Source: Taklimakanibacter deserti (GTDB lineage: Bacteria; Pseudomonadota; Alphaproteobacteria; Rhizobiales; Aestuariivirgaceae). Taken from it: 64,000 nt of DNA. Below, one piece after another: positions 18,198-26,556 of this stretch. Location of the stretch: contig QORU01000006.1 in NCBI GenBank assembly GCA_003574785.1, positions 248,001 through 312,000 on the forward strand, read 5' to 3'. Made by a program: the position numbers and the translations under genes. The first letter of the stretch is position 1. The number at the start of each line of letters is the position of its first letter. The notes under the pieces were generated by a model. It ran no database searches and was not told where the DNA came from. It saw only the letters and a program-made list of their open reading frames with translations.

Positions 18198-19328
18198 ATG
18201 GCATCGATCAGATTCGAGAATGTGGTCAAGCACTATGGCGCCTATCAGGCGATCCGCAATGTGAGCTTCGCCATCCCCGATGGTGAGTTCGTCGTCATCG
18301 TCGGGCCCTCGGGATCGGGCAAGACCACCATGCTGCGTGCCATTGGCGGCCTCGAGCGGGTGAATTCCGGACGCATCTTCATCGGCGATCGCGATGTCAC
18401 CGACCTGGCGCCGAAGCACCGCGACATTGCTTTCGTGTTCCAGAACTACGCGCTCTATGCGCATCTGACCGTGCGCAACAATATCGGCTTTCCGCTCAAG
18501 GCGCGCGGCATGGCCAAGAACGAAATCGCCAAGCGCGTCGAGGGCGTGGCCGAGCGCACCGGCCTCAAGGCCTTGCTCGACCGCAAGCCCTCGGCTTTGA
18601 GCGGCGGGCAGCAGCAGCGCGTCGCGATCGCTCGCGCCCTGGTCAGGAAGCCCAAGGTCTTCCTGTTCGACGAGCCTCTGTCCAATCTCGATGCCCAGCT
18701 TCGCCTCGATATGCGCCGCGAGGTCCTCGAATTGCAGCAATCCCTCGGTGTCACTTCGGTCTGGGTGACCCATGACCAGGAAGAGGCGATGGCGATGGGC
18801 GACCGCATCCTGGTCGTCAATCACGGCATCGTCGAGCAGAATGCGGCGCCGGAAGCGCTCTATTCCGATCCGGTCAATGCCTATGTCGCCCGCACCATCG
18901 GCAGCCCGACCATCAACATGCTGCGCGGCAAGCTGAACGGGCAAGGCCTCGATGTCGAGGGCGTGCGCTTTCCCCTGCCCGGCGGCGCGCTCCAGGGCGA
19001 CATCATGATCGGCGTTCGCCCCGAGGACATCCACCCCGTGAAGGCCGCGGCTGACCACCCCAATGCGACGCCGCCCTTCGAGGCCAAGGTCCAGCTCATC
19101 GAGCTTCTGGGGGCACGTGCGATCATGACGCTGCTCGTCGGCAATCATCGCCTGACCGCGGTGTTCAACCGCCGCGATCTCGCCGACATCCGCGAGTTCG
19201 ACACCATTCGCGTGAGCGCGGCCCGTGAACGGGCCTTCGCGGCGGAGATCGAAGAGAGACTCTCCTTCTGTCGCCCAAATCCCCAGGTCAGCGCGCCTTG
19301 TTACCGAAAATGTGAGCTTTCGAAGTGA
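18198..19328 (+). CDS. ABC transporter ATPase (MalK/UgpC-type), 3' end replaced
   Basis: The ATPase of the sugar importer, 376 residues. Walker A is GPSGSGKTT, the Q-loop lies in VFQNYALYAH, the signature is LSGGQQQR, Walker B is VFLFDEPLSNLDA, and the switch His is in VTHDQEEAM, all intact. A TOBE-type regulatory domain follows (GVRPEDIHPV). It is odd at the end. Relatives finish with a short FDxxTG-like tail, whereas here the sequence departs after RVSAARERAF. The last 30 residues or so, including CRPNPQVSAPCYRKCELSK, read antisense through the remnant of another gene. The protein is probably functional, because the lost part is the very C-terminus, but it is chimeric. Confidence 0.85.
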   Translation: MASIRFENVVKHYGAYQAIRNVSFAIPDGEFVVIVGPSGSGKTTMLRAIGGLERVNSGRIFIGDRDVTDLAPKHRDIAFVFQNYALYAHLTVRNNIGFPLKARGMAKNEIAKRVEGVAERTGLKALLDRKPSALSGGQQQRVAIARALVRKPKVFLFDEPLSNLDAQLRLDMRREVLELQQSLGVTSVWVTHDQEEAMAMGDRILVVNHGIVEQNAAPEALYSDPVNAYVARTIGSPTINMLRGKLNGQGLDVEGVRFPLPGGALQGDIMIGVRPEDIHPVKAAADHPNATPPFEAKVQLIELLGARAIMTLLVGNHRLTAVFNRRDLADIREFDTIRVSAARERAFAAEIEERLSFCRPNPQVSAPCYRKCELSK

Positions 19329-20385
19329 ACCCTTTGCTTCCTCCAAGCGCCTCATCAACGGAAGATATAGTTCACAAAGGACATTTTCTTCGGCCACTAT
19401 CGCATCAAATACACGTCGGTAAGCGCTTTCACGATCTGTGTTTAGTTGTTTCATTCGAGCTTCCGCGCTTTCGCAATCGCTAAGCTGAGCAGATAACTCT
19501 TGATGCGCCGCGGTTTCGTCCGCAATTCGGCGCGAAATAGCCGAATAACGATTGGACGTATCAGTATCAAGATTGATCAATCGCTTTAGTCGGTTTATCT
19601 CCGCTTGTAACAGAGCCAATGAGGTGTCAGAGAGATCCGTATCTGCATCTAGTATCGGTTCGTCGTCGCTGCTTCGGTCGGCAATTTCATCATCTCGCCA
19701 AGAAGCGGAATTTTCGCGCACTACCTTGAGCTTTTGATCAATTGTGGCGTCTACTTGGCCTGTATACTTGAGCAGGAAGGCATTCCACTCATTCTCGCTT
19801 AATCCGCTTGCTGCAAATGCTTGTCTGGCAACACGCAATGCTTCAAGCACTGTCATTATAGACTTGTTTAAGTTGCTCGAAGGACACCTTGAATTGTTCC
19901 GCCCCTCGTACAAGAGCTCCACCATCCGACACTCCCTTCGCAACAGCCTTGCCTAACCTTATCAAATCATCTTCACGGCAACTAAAAGTATCATCGTATG
20001 CCTTAAAGGTTAGCTGAGCTAGAATGCGAGAAATCTCATCCAGGTGTTTGGGATCTTCTGGGCTAACCAACAGGTGCAGATTAGCCCAACGAACTCTAAC
20101 GGTACCAATCGCGAGGCGTACTTCGATATTTGGAAAGATCAGGTCACATTTCTCCAACCGACCTTGCTCTTTCGCCTTAATCATCCGTAGATATGAATCG
20201 GCACGGTAGTAATCAGTTACACCGATCGCGCGTATGGGGGGCGACGCTTCCTCGAGTGTATTCAAATATTCTTCCCAAGGATCGTCTCCTTTGAACTGAT
20301 CGTTCAAGATGGTGCCTGGCGCATGTATGTGCGGTTCCCAACGATGCCATCGAGAACCGGCGTTCTGTTTCTGACCGTCGCTCAT
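19215..20385 (-). pseudogene. Decayed TrlF-like PHP-domain/AAA ATPase gene
   Basis: Two fragments of one family in different frames. From the ATG at 20385 to 19843 the frame encodes about 170 residues of an N-terminal PHP-type domain (RWHRWEPHIHAPGT, later IGVTDYYRADSYL and LIFPNIEVRL). From about 19855 down to about 19215 another frame encodes a coiled-coil segment (for example LQAEINRLKRLI, SAISRRIADETAAH) ending GESLFDLRREGPF, which resembles the late coiled-coil/hinge part of these proteins. The middle, including the ATP-binding region, is missing, and the C-terminus stops at the 3' end of the importer ATPase gene. Base composition is visibly more A+T-rich than in the neighbours. Family proteins are roughly 900 residues and often sit in defence or mobile regions. 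The 188 bp from 20386 to 20573 is similar in composition and holds nothing I recognise. Confidence 0.65.
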
Positions 20386-20573
20386 GAGCCTGCTTTATTC
20401 GAGTCCAACAGTAGGCTTTGTGTTTCGTTTCCCATCCATCATGCACATCTCTGACGCGACGACAAGGCTTGTGCTGGGCAGCGTCAGAAGCTCCAAAGTA
20501 ACTTACTCCACCGCCAAGGAGTGAGAGGTGTTTCGACCATAGAACGCGTGTTGTTTGGTCCATCTCTGACGCC

Positions 20574-21617
20574 TCAAGCGGAAGTCCTGGTCATTACTTC
20601 CGCCAGGAACGCGCGGAAGAATTCCCGCTCGCTCGTGACATCGAGCTTGCTGTAGACATTCGAGCGGTGGTTGCGCACCGAGCCCGGGGTGAGGTCGAGC
20701 CTGCGGGCGATCTGCTCGCTCGACAGGCCGAGGAGCGCCAGCCGCGCCACGTCGATCTCGCGCCTGGTCAGGGCATGCCGTTTACTGAAGCGGTCGAAGG
20801 CCGCGGCATAGCCCTCGTCCGTCTCGGCCGTCGAGGCTTTCTGCGCCATCACCAGGGAGCCCCGCGGCGCCAGCGGAAAATCATCGGCGAGCCCATGCCA
20901 GTCGAGCCGCCAGTCGCGGTCGAGCATGCGCTGGCCCTCGGACATGCCCAAGATGTCGGCGACGAAGGTGTCCGGCATCAGCCGGCTGATATCCTGGCCG
21001 AGCCAGGCCTCATTGGCATGGACGGTTCGCCCCGTCCGGTCGATCACCGCGAGCGGCATCCGGCAATCGCCGAAGATCGAGGGCACGGCACTCGGGCCGC
21101 TGCGCAGGATGCAGAACTCGATATGCTGGCGCACCAGCTCGCTGACCACGGGCAGAAGCTTCTCGGCCGCCGCCAGGTCGTCCTTCGTATATTCGCCGCT
21201 GCGCCGCTCGAGGCAGAAGGCGACGCAGACCGGCGCCGGCGCCGGGGCGAGCAGCGCCAGCTCGTCGCGGATGATGGCGCGCCGGAATATGGCTTCGAGA
21301 TAATACTCGACCGTCTCGGGATCGGTGGAGAGCTCCTTGACGATGGCGCAGCAGGGCGCCTGGCGCTCGCGCCACAGTCTCATCAGCGGATCGAAACGGT
21401 AGGCGCCGCCGAGATAGAGGTCGAGCACGTCCTTCGGGAGCACGCTGTTGACGATCATCTCCGGCGCGCCCTGCAGCGGATAGCGCACCACGATGAATTG
21501 CTGGCTCTTGATCCGTTGGGCGAGCCATTGCCCGACCGCCTCGTAGAAATTCGGCTGGCCGATGGCGGCGACGGCCTTGGCAAGGAGCGCCTCTTCCGTG
21601 GCGGGCGGCAGCGTCAA
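20574..21617 (-). CDS. LuxR-type helix-turn-helix regulator
   Basis: A 347-residue regulator. The C-terminal 65 residues are a GerE/LuxR HTH (LTRREIDVARLALLGLSSEQIA, then DLTPGSVRNHRSNVYSKL). The middle has a PAS-like stretch (PLAVIDRTGRTVHANEAWL, about residues 185-205). The N-terminal half is a sensor-like domain I cannot name. It has neither the acyl-homoserine-lactone domain signature nor a receiver Asp pattern. It is divergent from the ureohydrolase and permease genes, with a 12-bp perfect palindrome between them, so it probably controls that pair in response to an amine or guanidino compound. Confidence 0.85.
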   Translation of the reverse strand: MTLPPATEEALLAKAVAAIGQPNFYEAVGQWLAQRIKSQQFIVVRYPLQGAPEMIVNSVLPKDVLDLYLGGAYRFDPLMRLWRERQAPCCAIVKELSTDPETVEYYLEAIFRRAIIRDELALLAPAPAPVCVAFCLERRSGEYTKDDLAAAEKLLPVVSELVRQHIEFCILRSGPSAVPSIFGDCRMPLAVIDRTGRTVHANEAWLGQDISRLMPDTFVADILGMSEGQRMLDRDWRLDWHGLADDFPLAPRGSLVMAQKASTAETDEGYAAAFDRFSKRHALTRREIDVARLALLGLSSEQIARRLDLTPGSVRNHRSNVYSKLDVTSEREFFRAFLAEVMTRTSA

Positions 21618-21635
21618 CGGGAGCCGTTCCCATCA

Positions 21636-21647
21636 TGACAGCTGTCA
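21636..21647. promoter_or_regulatory. Perfect palindrome TGACAGCTGTCA
   Basis: A 12-bp perfect palindrome 18 bp upstream of the LuxR gene and about 80 bp upstream of the ureohydrolase start, in a 109-bp divergent spacer. It is a candidate operator for the LuxR-type protein. Confidence 0.4.
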
Positions 21648-21726
21648 CGATTGCATGCCTCTGGCTTTCTTCCCATGCTCCTTCGTCCTTTGCAGGCCAA
21701 GCATATACAACACAGGGAGTCCTGAA

Positions 21727-22686
21727 GTGAACAGCGCCAAGATCATCGACGAAACCATGTGGAGCGGGCTTATCCATGCCGGCATTGCCGGCACCCTCTT
21801 CCGGCTTCCCTATGTTCCCGCCGACCGCAAGGCGATCGCCCAAGCGAAGCTCGATGTCGCCTTCCTGGGCTTCCCCTTCGACTCCACCTCCATCAGCCGC
21901 ACCGGCGCCAACTACGGGCCGCGCGGCATCCGCGAGCATTCGAGCCTGTTCCTGACCTATAACGCGACCTCCGACATCGACCTGGCGCAGAGGCTCGCCA
22001 TGGCCGATTGCGGCGACGTGCCGGTGGTTCCGGGCGACGTCACGGCGACCATGGACAAGGCGCAAGCCATGGCCGGCGAGATCCTGCAAGGCGGCGCCAG
22101 GCCCTTCATTCTGGGCGGTGATCATTCGGTGACGATCGGCGGCGTCCGGGCATTCGCCAAGCACCGCAAACGCCCGGGCCTCATCCTGTTCGACACGCAT
22201 TTCGACACCGCCGACAATGTCGGCGGGCTGAAGGACAGCCATTGCTGCCCGATCACCCGCGCCATCGATGCCGGCTTCGATCCCAAGCACACGGTGCTGA
22301 TCGGCATCGGCGGCTGGCTCAATCCGCGCTCCGAGATGGACTATGCGAAGAAGCAGGGCATGACCATCCTCTCGCTCGACGATGTCATGCGCGAGGGCGC
22401 AACCGCCATCGGCAAGAAGGCGGCTGCCGTCGCCGGCGGCGGCTCGGGCGATGTCTATCTCACCATCGACATCGACGTGCTCGACTTCACGGTGGCGCCC
22501 GGCACGTGCGTGCCCACGCCCGGCGGCATGCTGCTGCGCGAGCTGTTCGCGGCCTTGCATGAGTTCCGCGGCCTCAAGATCGGCGCCGTCGATCTGGTCG
22601 AGGTGGCGCCCTCGCTCGATGTGACGAAGACGACGCAGATCGCCGCCTGCCGCATCATCCTGGAAACCCTTTCGATCCTGCAATAA
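21727..22686 (+). CDS. Ureohydrolase (arginase/agmatinase family), variant metal site
   Basis: A 319-residue arginase-fold enzyme that should hydrolyse a guanidino or related compound with a binuclear metal centre. Ligands: His133 in LGGDHS, Asp156/His158/Asp160 in LFDTHFDTAD, and Asp248/Asp250 in TIDIDVLDFTVAP. Two normally conserved positions differ. The usual D-A-H is D-T-H, and the usual Pro after the last Asp (D-P-x-x-A-P) is Phe. The start is a GTG at 21727, supported by AGGGAG eight bases upstream. It is followed 21 bp later by an amino-acid/amine permease. The substrate could be agmatine, guanidinobutyrate, guanidine or another; the sequence does not decide it. A canonical paralogue is at 49998-50963. 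Confidence 0.85.
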   Translation: MNSAKIIDETMWSGLIHAGIAGTLFRLPYVPADRKAIAQAKLDVAFLGFPFDSTSISRTGANYGPRGIREHSSLFLTYNATSDIDLAQRLAMADCGDVPVVPGDVTATMDKAQAMAGEILQGGARPFILGGDHSVTIGGVRAFAKHRKRPGLILFDTHFDTADNVGGLKDSHCCPITRAIDAGFDPKHTVLIGIGGWLNPRSEMDYAKKQGMTILSLDDVMREGATAIGKKAAAVAGGGSGDVYLTIDIDVLDFTVAPGTCVPTPGGMLLRELFAALHEFRGLKIGAVDLVEVAPSLDVTKTTQIAACRIILETLSILQ

Positions 22687-22707
22687 CCCGCCGCTTAGAG
22701 GAAAATA

Positions 22708-24111
22708 ATGTCCATTGCTGAAGAGGCCGGCCGCACGGCCGGCTCCAAGGAGCTGTTGCGCGATTTCACCGCCTGGTCGACCTTCTCGCTGGCCTTCGCC
22801 TTCATCTCGCCGATCGTGGCGCTCTATTCGATCTTCTCCGTCGGCCTGACGACGGTGGGCCCGGGCTTCTGGTGGGGTTTCCCCATCACGCTTGCCGGCC
22901 AGATGCTGGTGGCGCTCTCCTTCGCCATGCTGGTCTCGCGCCTGCCGCTCGAAGGCAGCGTCTATCAATGGTCGCGCCACATCATGGGACCGACCTATGG
23001 CTGGTTCGCCGGCTGGGCCTATATCTGGACCTTGCCGATCGCCATTGCCGCCGTCGCTTTGGGCGGCGCCGGCTTCCTCGCGCAATTCCTGGGGCTCGAT
23101 GCGGGCTCCAGATCGACGACCGTCATCCTGGCGCTGTCGCTGATCGCCTTCGTGACGCTTGCCAACACCTTCGGCCGCAAGCTCCTCAAATTCATCATCG
23201 GACTGTGCATCGCGGCCGAAGTGGTGGGCTCGATCGGTCTCGGCATCGTCCTTCTGGGCCTGTTCCGGGTGAACGATCTTTCGGTGCTGAGCGAAGGGCT
23301 GTTCGACGCCAATACCGGAAGCTTCCTCTTGCCGCCGCTGCTGTTCGGCGTCGCCATCGCCGGCTGGGCCTTTGTCGGCTTCGAGAGCGCGGGCTCGATC
23401 GCCGAGGAGGTCAAGGAGCCTGAGCGCGCTGTTCCCAAGGCGATGATCTATTCCCTGCTCTTCGTCTCAGCCATCGTCGCCTTCTCGGCGCTGGCTTTCA
23501 TCCTGGCCATACCCGATCTCGCCGCCGTGCGCTCGGGCTCGGTCCTCGATCCGGTCGCGGCGACGATCGAGCATCACCTGGGCGCCGTCGGGCTTCATCT
23601 CATGACCGCGGTCTTCGTCGTCGGCTTCATCGCCTGCATGGTGGGCCTGCAGGCTTCCGTGTCGCGGGTGATCTGGGCGCTGGCGCGCGAGGGCGAATTG
23701 CCCATGGCGGGCGCCTTGAGCAGGCTTGCGGGCGAAGACCGTCTGCCGGTCAATGCCATCTTCGCCTCGGCCCTGATGTCGGTGATCTTCTTCGGCCTCA
23801 GCTTCACCAACATCTATGTGATCCTGCTCACCTTCACCACGGCGGGCTTCTATATCTCCTTCCTCTTCCCCGCCCTTGCCGCCGCCTATGAGCGGCTGAC
23901 GGAAGGCGCGAAGCCCTCCGCCTTCCATCTCGGCGCCCTGTCGGGGATCGTGATCGTCGCAGCCGCCCTCTGGCTCATCTTCCAGACGGCCAATATCTCA
24001 TGGCCGCGCAATCCGGCCTTGCCCTGGTATGAGAACTGGGCCGTGCCGCTGGTCGTCGCGGTGCTGGCGATATTGGGCTTTATCGTCAGAGCCTTCCTGG
24101 CGAAGCGCTGA
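22708..24111 (+). CDS. APC-family amino acid/amine permease
   Basis: A 467-residue inner-membrane transporter with about twelve hydrophobic segments. The APC-superfamily start of helix 1 is visible (FSLAFAFISPIVALYSIF), and the helix-6 region reads WAFVGFESAGSIAEEVKEPER, a strong family signature. It belongs to the GABA/choline-permease-like branch by general look. It is co-directional and close to the variant ureohydrolase, so it probably imports that enzyme's substrate. Its 3' end converges on the MBL-fold gene, with only 5 bp between the stops. Confidence 0.88.
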   Translation: MSIAEEAGRTAGSKELLRDFTAWSTFSLAFAFISPIVALYSIFSVGLTTVGPGFWWGFPITLAGQMLVALSFAMLVSRLPLEGSVYQWSRHIMGPTYGWFAGWAYIWTLPIAIAAVALGGAGFLAQFLGLDAGSRSTTVILALSLIAFVTLANTFGRKLLKFIIGLCIAAEVVGSIGLGIVLLGLFRVNDLSVLSEGLFDANTGSFLLPPLLFGVAIAGWAFVGFESAGSIAEEVKEPERAVPKAMIYSLLFVSAIVAFSALAFILAIPDLAAVRSGSVLDPVAATIEHHLGAVGLHLMTAVFVVGFIACMVGLQASVSRVIWALAREGELPMAGALSRLAGEDRLPVNAIFASALMSVIFFGLSFTNIYVILLTFTTAGFYISFLFPALAAAYERLTEGAKPSAFHLGALSGIVIVAAALWLIFQTANISWPRNPALPWYENWAVPLVVAVLAILGFIVRAFLAKR

Positions 24112-24135
24112 GCTCGTTACAATGTCAGCGTTTCG
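24101..24135. terminator. Hairpin over two convergent stop codons
   Basis: CGAAGCGCTGA (24101-24111) pairs with TCAGCGTTTCG (24125-24135) across a 13-base loop, 10 of 11 pairs plus one G-U. It covers the ends of both convergent genes, so it may terminate both. There is no long U tract. Confidence 0.35.
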
Positions 24136-24863
24136 CCATCCGCCGGGATGAGGAGCTGCTGCGCCGAAATCTTCTTCGCCTCGGCGGCGCGGCGCAGTTC
24201 GGCGCGGGTGACCGTTGCATGATCGAGCGCTTCCATATGGACGGCGATCACGCGGGCATCCTTCGCCAGTCCGCACGTGGCCGCCGTCTGCTCGGCATCC
24301 ATGACGATAAGATCGCCGTCCCATTTGGCGCCACAGGAATGGGTGACGACGATGTCGGGCGAAGTCTCGGCGATGGTCTTGACGACCGGGTGATAGAGGA
24401 CCGTGTCCCCCGTCCAATAGATGCTGGGCTCGTCTTGCGCTCTGAGCGTGAAGCCCATCACCGGCCCCATCTTCTCGACTACCGGCCCCAGGCCGTGGCT
24501 GCCTTCGCGGCGAGTGAAGACCAGGCCGTTCCAGTCGAGGACATCGAGCAAGGGCCTGACATCGGTGAAGCCCGCTTTGAGGATCGTCGTCTCATCGCCC
24601 GGCCGGCAGATGAGCGGCAGGTCCTTCGGCACCCTTTCCTTGGCCACGCCGTCGAAATGATCGGTGTGGAGATGCGACACCACCACGAGCTCGACACCCT
24701 TCAATATGTCCTCGATGCTGGCCGGCAATTCGGTCATCGGGTTGGGCGACCGGCCGGTGAAGGACGGCAGGCTGTGCCTGGGCGCCAAATAGGGGTCGAT
24801 AAGAACCGTCCTCCCGGCATAGTCGAGCTCGAGGGTGGCATTGCGAAAGAGCTGCAGCTTCAT
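24117..24863 (-). CDS. MBL-fold metal-dependent hydrolase (UlaG-like)
   Basis: A 248-residue metallo-beta-lactamase-fold protein. The dinuclear metal motif HLHTDHFD is near residues 62-69. A further Asp in YWTGDTVLY and His residues late in the chain (VIAVHMEALDH) complete a likely metal site. UlaG-like members are lactonases of sugar-acid lactones, which would fit the oxidoreductases and enolase-superfamily enzyme nearby, though the fold covers many reactions. The ATG at 24863 is chosen over 24929 because GGAG lies about eight bases upstream. It is divergent from the SDR at 25003, with a GntR-type operator in the spacer. Confidence 0.82.
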   Translation of the reverse strand: MKLQLFRNATLELDYAGRTVLIDPYLAPRHSLPSFTGRSPNPMTELPASIEDILKGVELVVVSHLHTDHFDGVAKERVPKDLPLICRPGDETTILKAGFTDVRPLLDVLDWNGLVFTRREGSHGLGPVVEKMGPVMGFTLRAQDEPSIYWTGDTVLYHPVVKTIAETSPDIVVTHSCGAKWDGDLIVMDAEQTAATCGLAKDARVIAVHMEALDHATVTRAELRRAAEAKKISAQQLLIPADGETLTL

Positions 24864-24932
24864 CCTGGTCTCCGGTTTCAGGGGAGCGACCATAGCCGAG
24901 GGCTTCAGAAAGATCATTGCTCCGGTCATCTT

Positions 24933-24949
24933 AATTGGTCAGGCCAATT
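24933..24949. promoter_or_regulatory. GntR/FadR-type operator, copy 1
   Basis: AATTGGTCAGGCCAATT is a 17-bp near-perfect palindrome (one T-G mismatched pair). It overlaps a possible -35 for the SDR gene (TTGACT, 24948-24953) in the MBL/SDR divergent spacer. Sixteen bases are identical to the site at 29382-29397. The likely binder is the GntR protein at 26556-27299. Confidence 0.6.
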
Positions 24950-25002
24950 GACTTGCCTTCGGAGACCGGCGTAAGACAGCCGCAAATTTCCGAGGAGCCG
25001 TC

Positions 25003-25764
25003 ATGCAGCAGGGAGCGCAAGCGCCGGTCATCATCGTCACCGGTGCCGGCCAGGGCGTGGGCAAGGCCACTGCCGAGGCAATCGTGCGAGCGGGCGGCCA
25101 TGTCCTGGCCGTCATCAGGTCTGCGGCGACAGCCACGGCCCTCGCCCAAACGCTGGGCGATGCGGCCCTCGTCCTGACGCGCGATGTGACGATGCCCGAT
25201 GCCGCCGAAACCGCGATGAAGGCGGGCCTCGACCGCTGGGGCCATATCGACGGCCTCGTCAACAATGCCGGGACGATCGAGCCGATCGGCGCTCTCGCCG
25301 AGACCGATGCGGCGCAATGGGAGCACGCCATCGCCACGAATCTGATCGCACCGTCGCGCTTCATCCGCGCTTTCATCGCGCAGGGCGAGCGCCAGGCGAC
25401 ACGGCGCATCGTCAATCTGTCGACAGGTGCGGCGCATCAGGCCCTGGAAGGCTGGAGCGCTTATTGCGCCGGCAAGGCTGCGCTCGCGATGCTGACGCGC
25501 GCGATCGCGCTCGACCATGCCAAGGACCATATCCGCGTTTTCGGCCTGCTGCCGGGCCTCGTCGACACCGGCATGCAGGAGACCATTCGCGCCTCGGGCA
25601 TCAATGAAGTGAGCCGCATCCCGCGCAGCAGCCTGCGGCCGGCCGAAGAGCCGGCGCGCGCCGTCCAATATCTGCTCTCGGGTGCGGCGGATGATCTTGC
25701 GGGCGGTGAGATCGATATCCGCAACGCGGACTTCAGATCGCGTGCGGGGCTGCCCGCTCTGTAG
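25003..25764 (+). CDS. SDR-family oxidoreductase
   Basis: A 253-residue short-chain dehydrogenase. The cofactor loop GAGQGVG is near the N-terminus. NNAG is intact (LVNNAGTIEP), and the catalytic STG ... YCAGK segments are present. The second strand ends in Arg-Ser (VIRSAATA), suggesting NADP(H). The C-terminus lacks the usual DGG and instead reads GGEIDIRNADFRSR, closer to sepiapterin-reductase/benzil-reductase-like SDRs. It stands alone on the plus strand within a cluster otherwise transcribed leftward, but shares the operator at 24933. Confidence 0.87.
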   Translation: MQQGAQAPVIIVTGAGQGVGKATAEAIVRAGGHVLAVIRSAATATALAQTLGDAALVLTRDVTMPDAAETAMKAGLDRWGHIDGLVNNAGTIEPIGALAETDAAQWEHAIATNLIAPSRFIRAFIAQGERQATRRIVNLSTGAAHQALEGWSAYCAGKAALAMLTRAIALDHAKDHIRVFGLLPGLVDTGMQETIRASGINEVSRIPRSSLRPAEEPARAVQYLLSGAADDLAGGEIDIRNADFRSRAGLPAL

Positions 25765-25770
25765 CGGCTA

Positions 25771-26556
25771 TCACTTTCGCGCGAGATAATCGTGCAGCAC
25801 ATAGCCCGGCACGAGGGTGAAATCGGCGCGCCACCAGAAGCCTTCCAGCATTTCCTTGACCGGCAGCCGGTAGACCGGCGCCTGCACATTGGGCCTGAGC
25901 TCCACCGTGCACGAGCCCGACCAGCATTCATGCACCTCGAGCGCGCCGAGGCGGCGCGCGGTGAGCTGGCGGATCGCCGGCGAGCCGTCGATGTGGTTGA
26001 TGGCTTTCAGGTTGATATTGAGAGCGAAGTCGAAATATCCGGTAAGGCGCTTGATGTCGGAGCGCCGCTGCTTGTAGGCCATGGTGCCGGTCAGGACATC
26101 GATGCCGTTGCGCTCGATCGTGCCGACCCAGGCATCGCCGCGCGCCTCGAGATGGGGCCGCCCGAGCTTCTTCGGCTGGCCGTGCACTTCGCGGCCATGC
26201 ACCACGCCGCCGTCGGATGAGAGGAAGAGATAGGGCGAATAGCCGCCCACGGCGTCCGCCGCCTGAAAGCGGCAGCCCACCATGATGTTGCTCTCGAAAT
26301 AGGGCCCCAGCCATTCAGTGTCGTTCATCTTGTAGATATGAGCGAGAACGACGTCGGATTGCGGCTCGAGCGGCGGCGGGAGGATGCGCGCGATGGAATC
26401 GAGATCGGTGCGCCAGGCCAGGGTCATCACCTCGGCATTGCGGAAGGTGAAGGGAAAGGCCGGCACGGTGGGCGCATCGAACGGCGTCGAGAATCCGTCG
26501 CTCAGGATCTCCTCCACTGTGAGGCGGCTTGCCGCCTGGACTTTCCATTCGGCCAT
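25771..26556 (-). CDS. Acetoacetate decarboxylase-family protein
   Basis: A 261-residue member of the ADC fold. The Schiff-base lysine region is visible as GREVHGQPKKLGRP (Lys near residue 129), and a family-typical Glu-rich approach (YSPYLFLSSDGG) precedes it. Many ADC-like proteins are not acetoacetate decarboxylases but act as aldolase-dehydratases or on other keto acids, so the reaction is open. Its ATG overlaps the TGA of the GntR gene (ATGA), so regulator and enzyme are co-translated. Confidence 0.85.
   Translation of the reverse strand: MAEWKVQAASRLTVEEILSDGFSTPFDAPTVPAFPFTFRNAEVMTLAWRTDLDSIARILPPPLEPQSDVVLAHIYKMNDTEWLGPYFESNIMVGCRFQAADAVGGYSPYLFLSSDGGVVHGREVHGQPKKLGRPHLEARGDAWVGTIERNGIDVLTGTMAYKQRRSDIKRLTGYFDFALNINLKAINHIDGSPAIRQLTARRLGALEVHECWSGSCTVELRPNVQAPVYRLPVKEMLEGFWWRADFTLVPGYVLHDYLARK

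Noticed and set aside
18192..19200. Leftward continuation of the TrlF-like coiled-coil frame through the importer ATPase gene
   Set aside because: Family resemblance ends at about 19215; beyond that it is the antisense of the intact Walker and signature motifs.
19220..19235. Imperfect palindrome GGCCCGT-GA-ACGGGCC as an attachment site
   Set aside because: No second copy at the other end of the low-G+C segment and no integrase; kept only as a note on the junction.
20213..20563. 116-codon minus-strand frame upstream of the TrlF remnant
   Set aside because: No similarity or ribosome site, and it overlaps the remnant's real N-terminal frame.
21010..23085. 691-codon minus-strand frame across the LuxR and ureohydrolase genes
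   Set aside because: Covers two clearly real genes and an intergenic operator; translation is repetitive Arg/Gly/Ala without family features.
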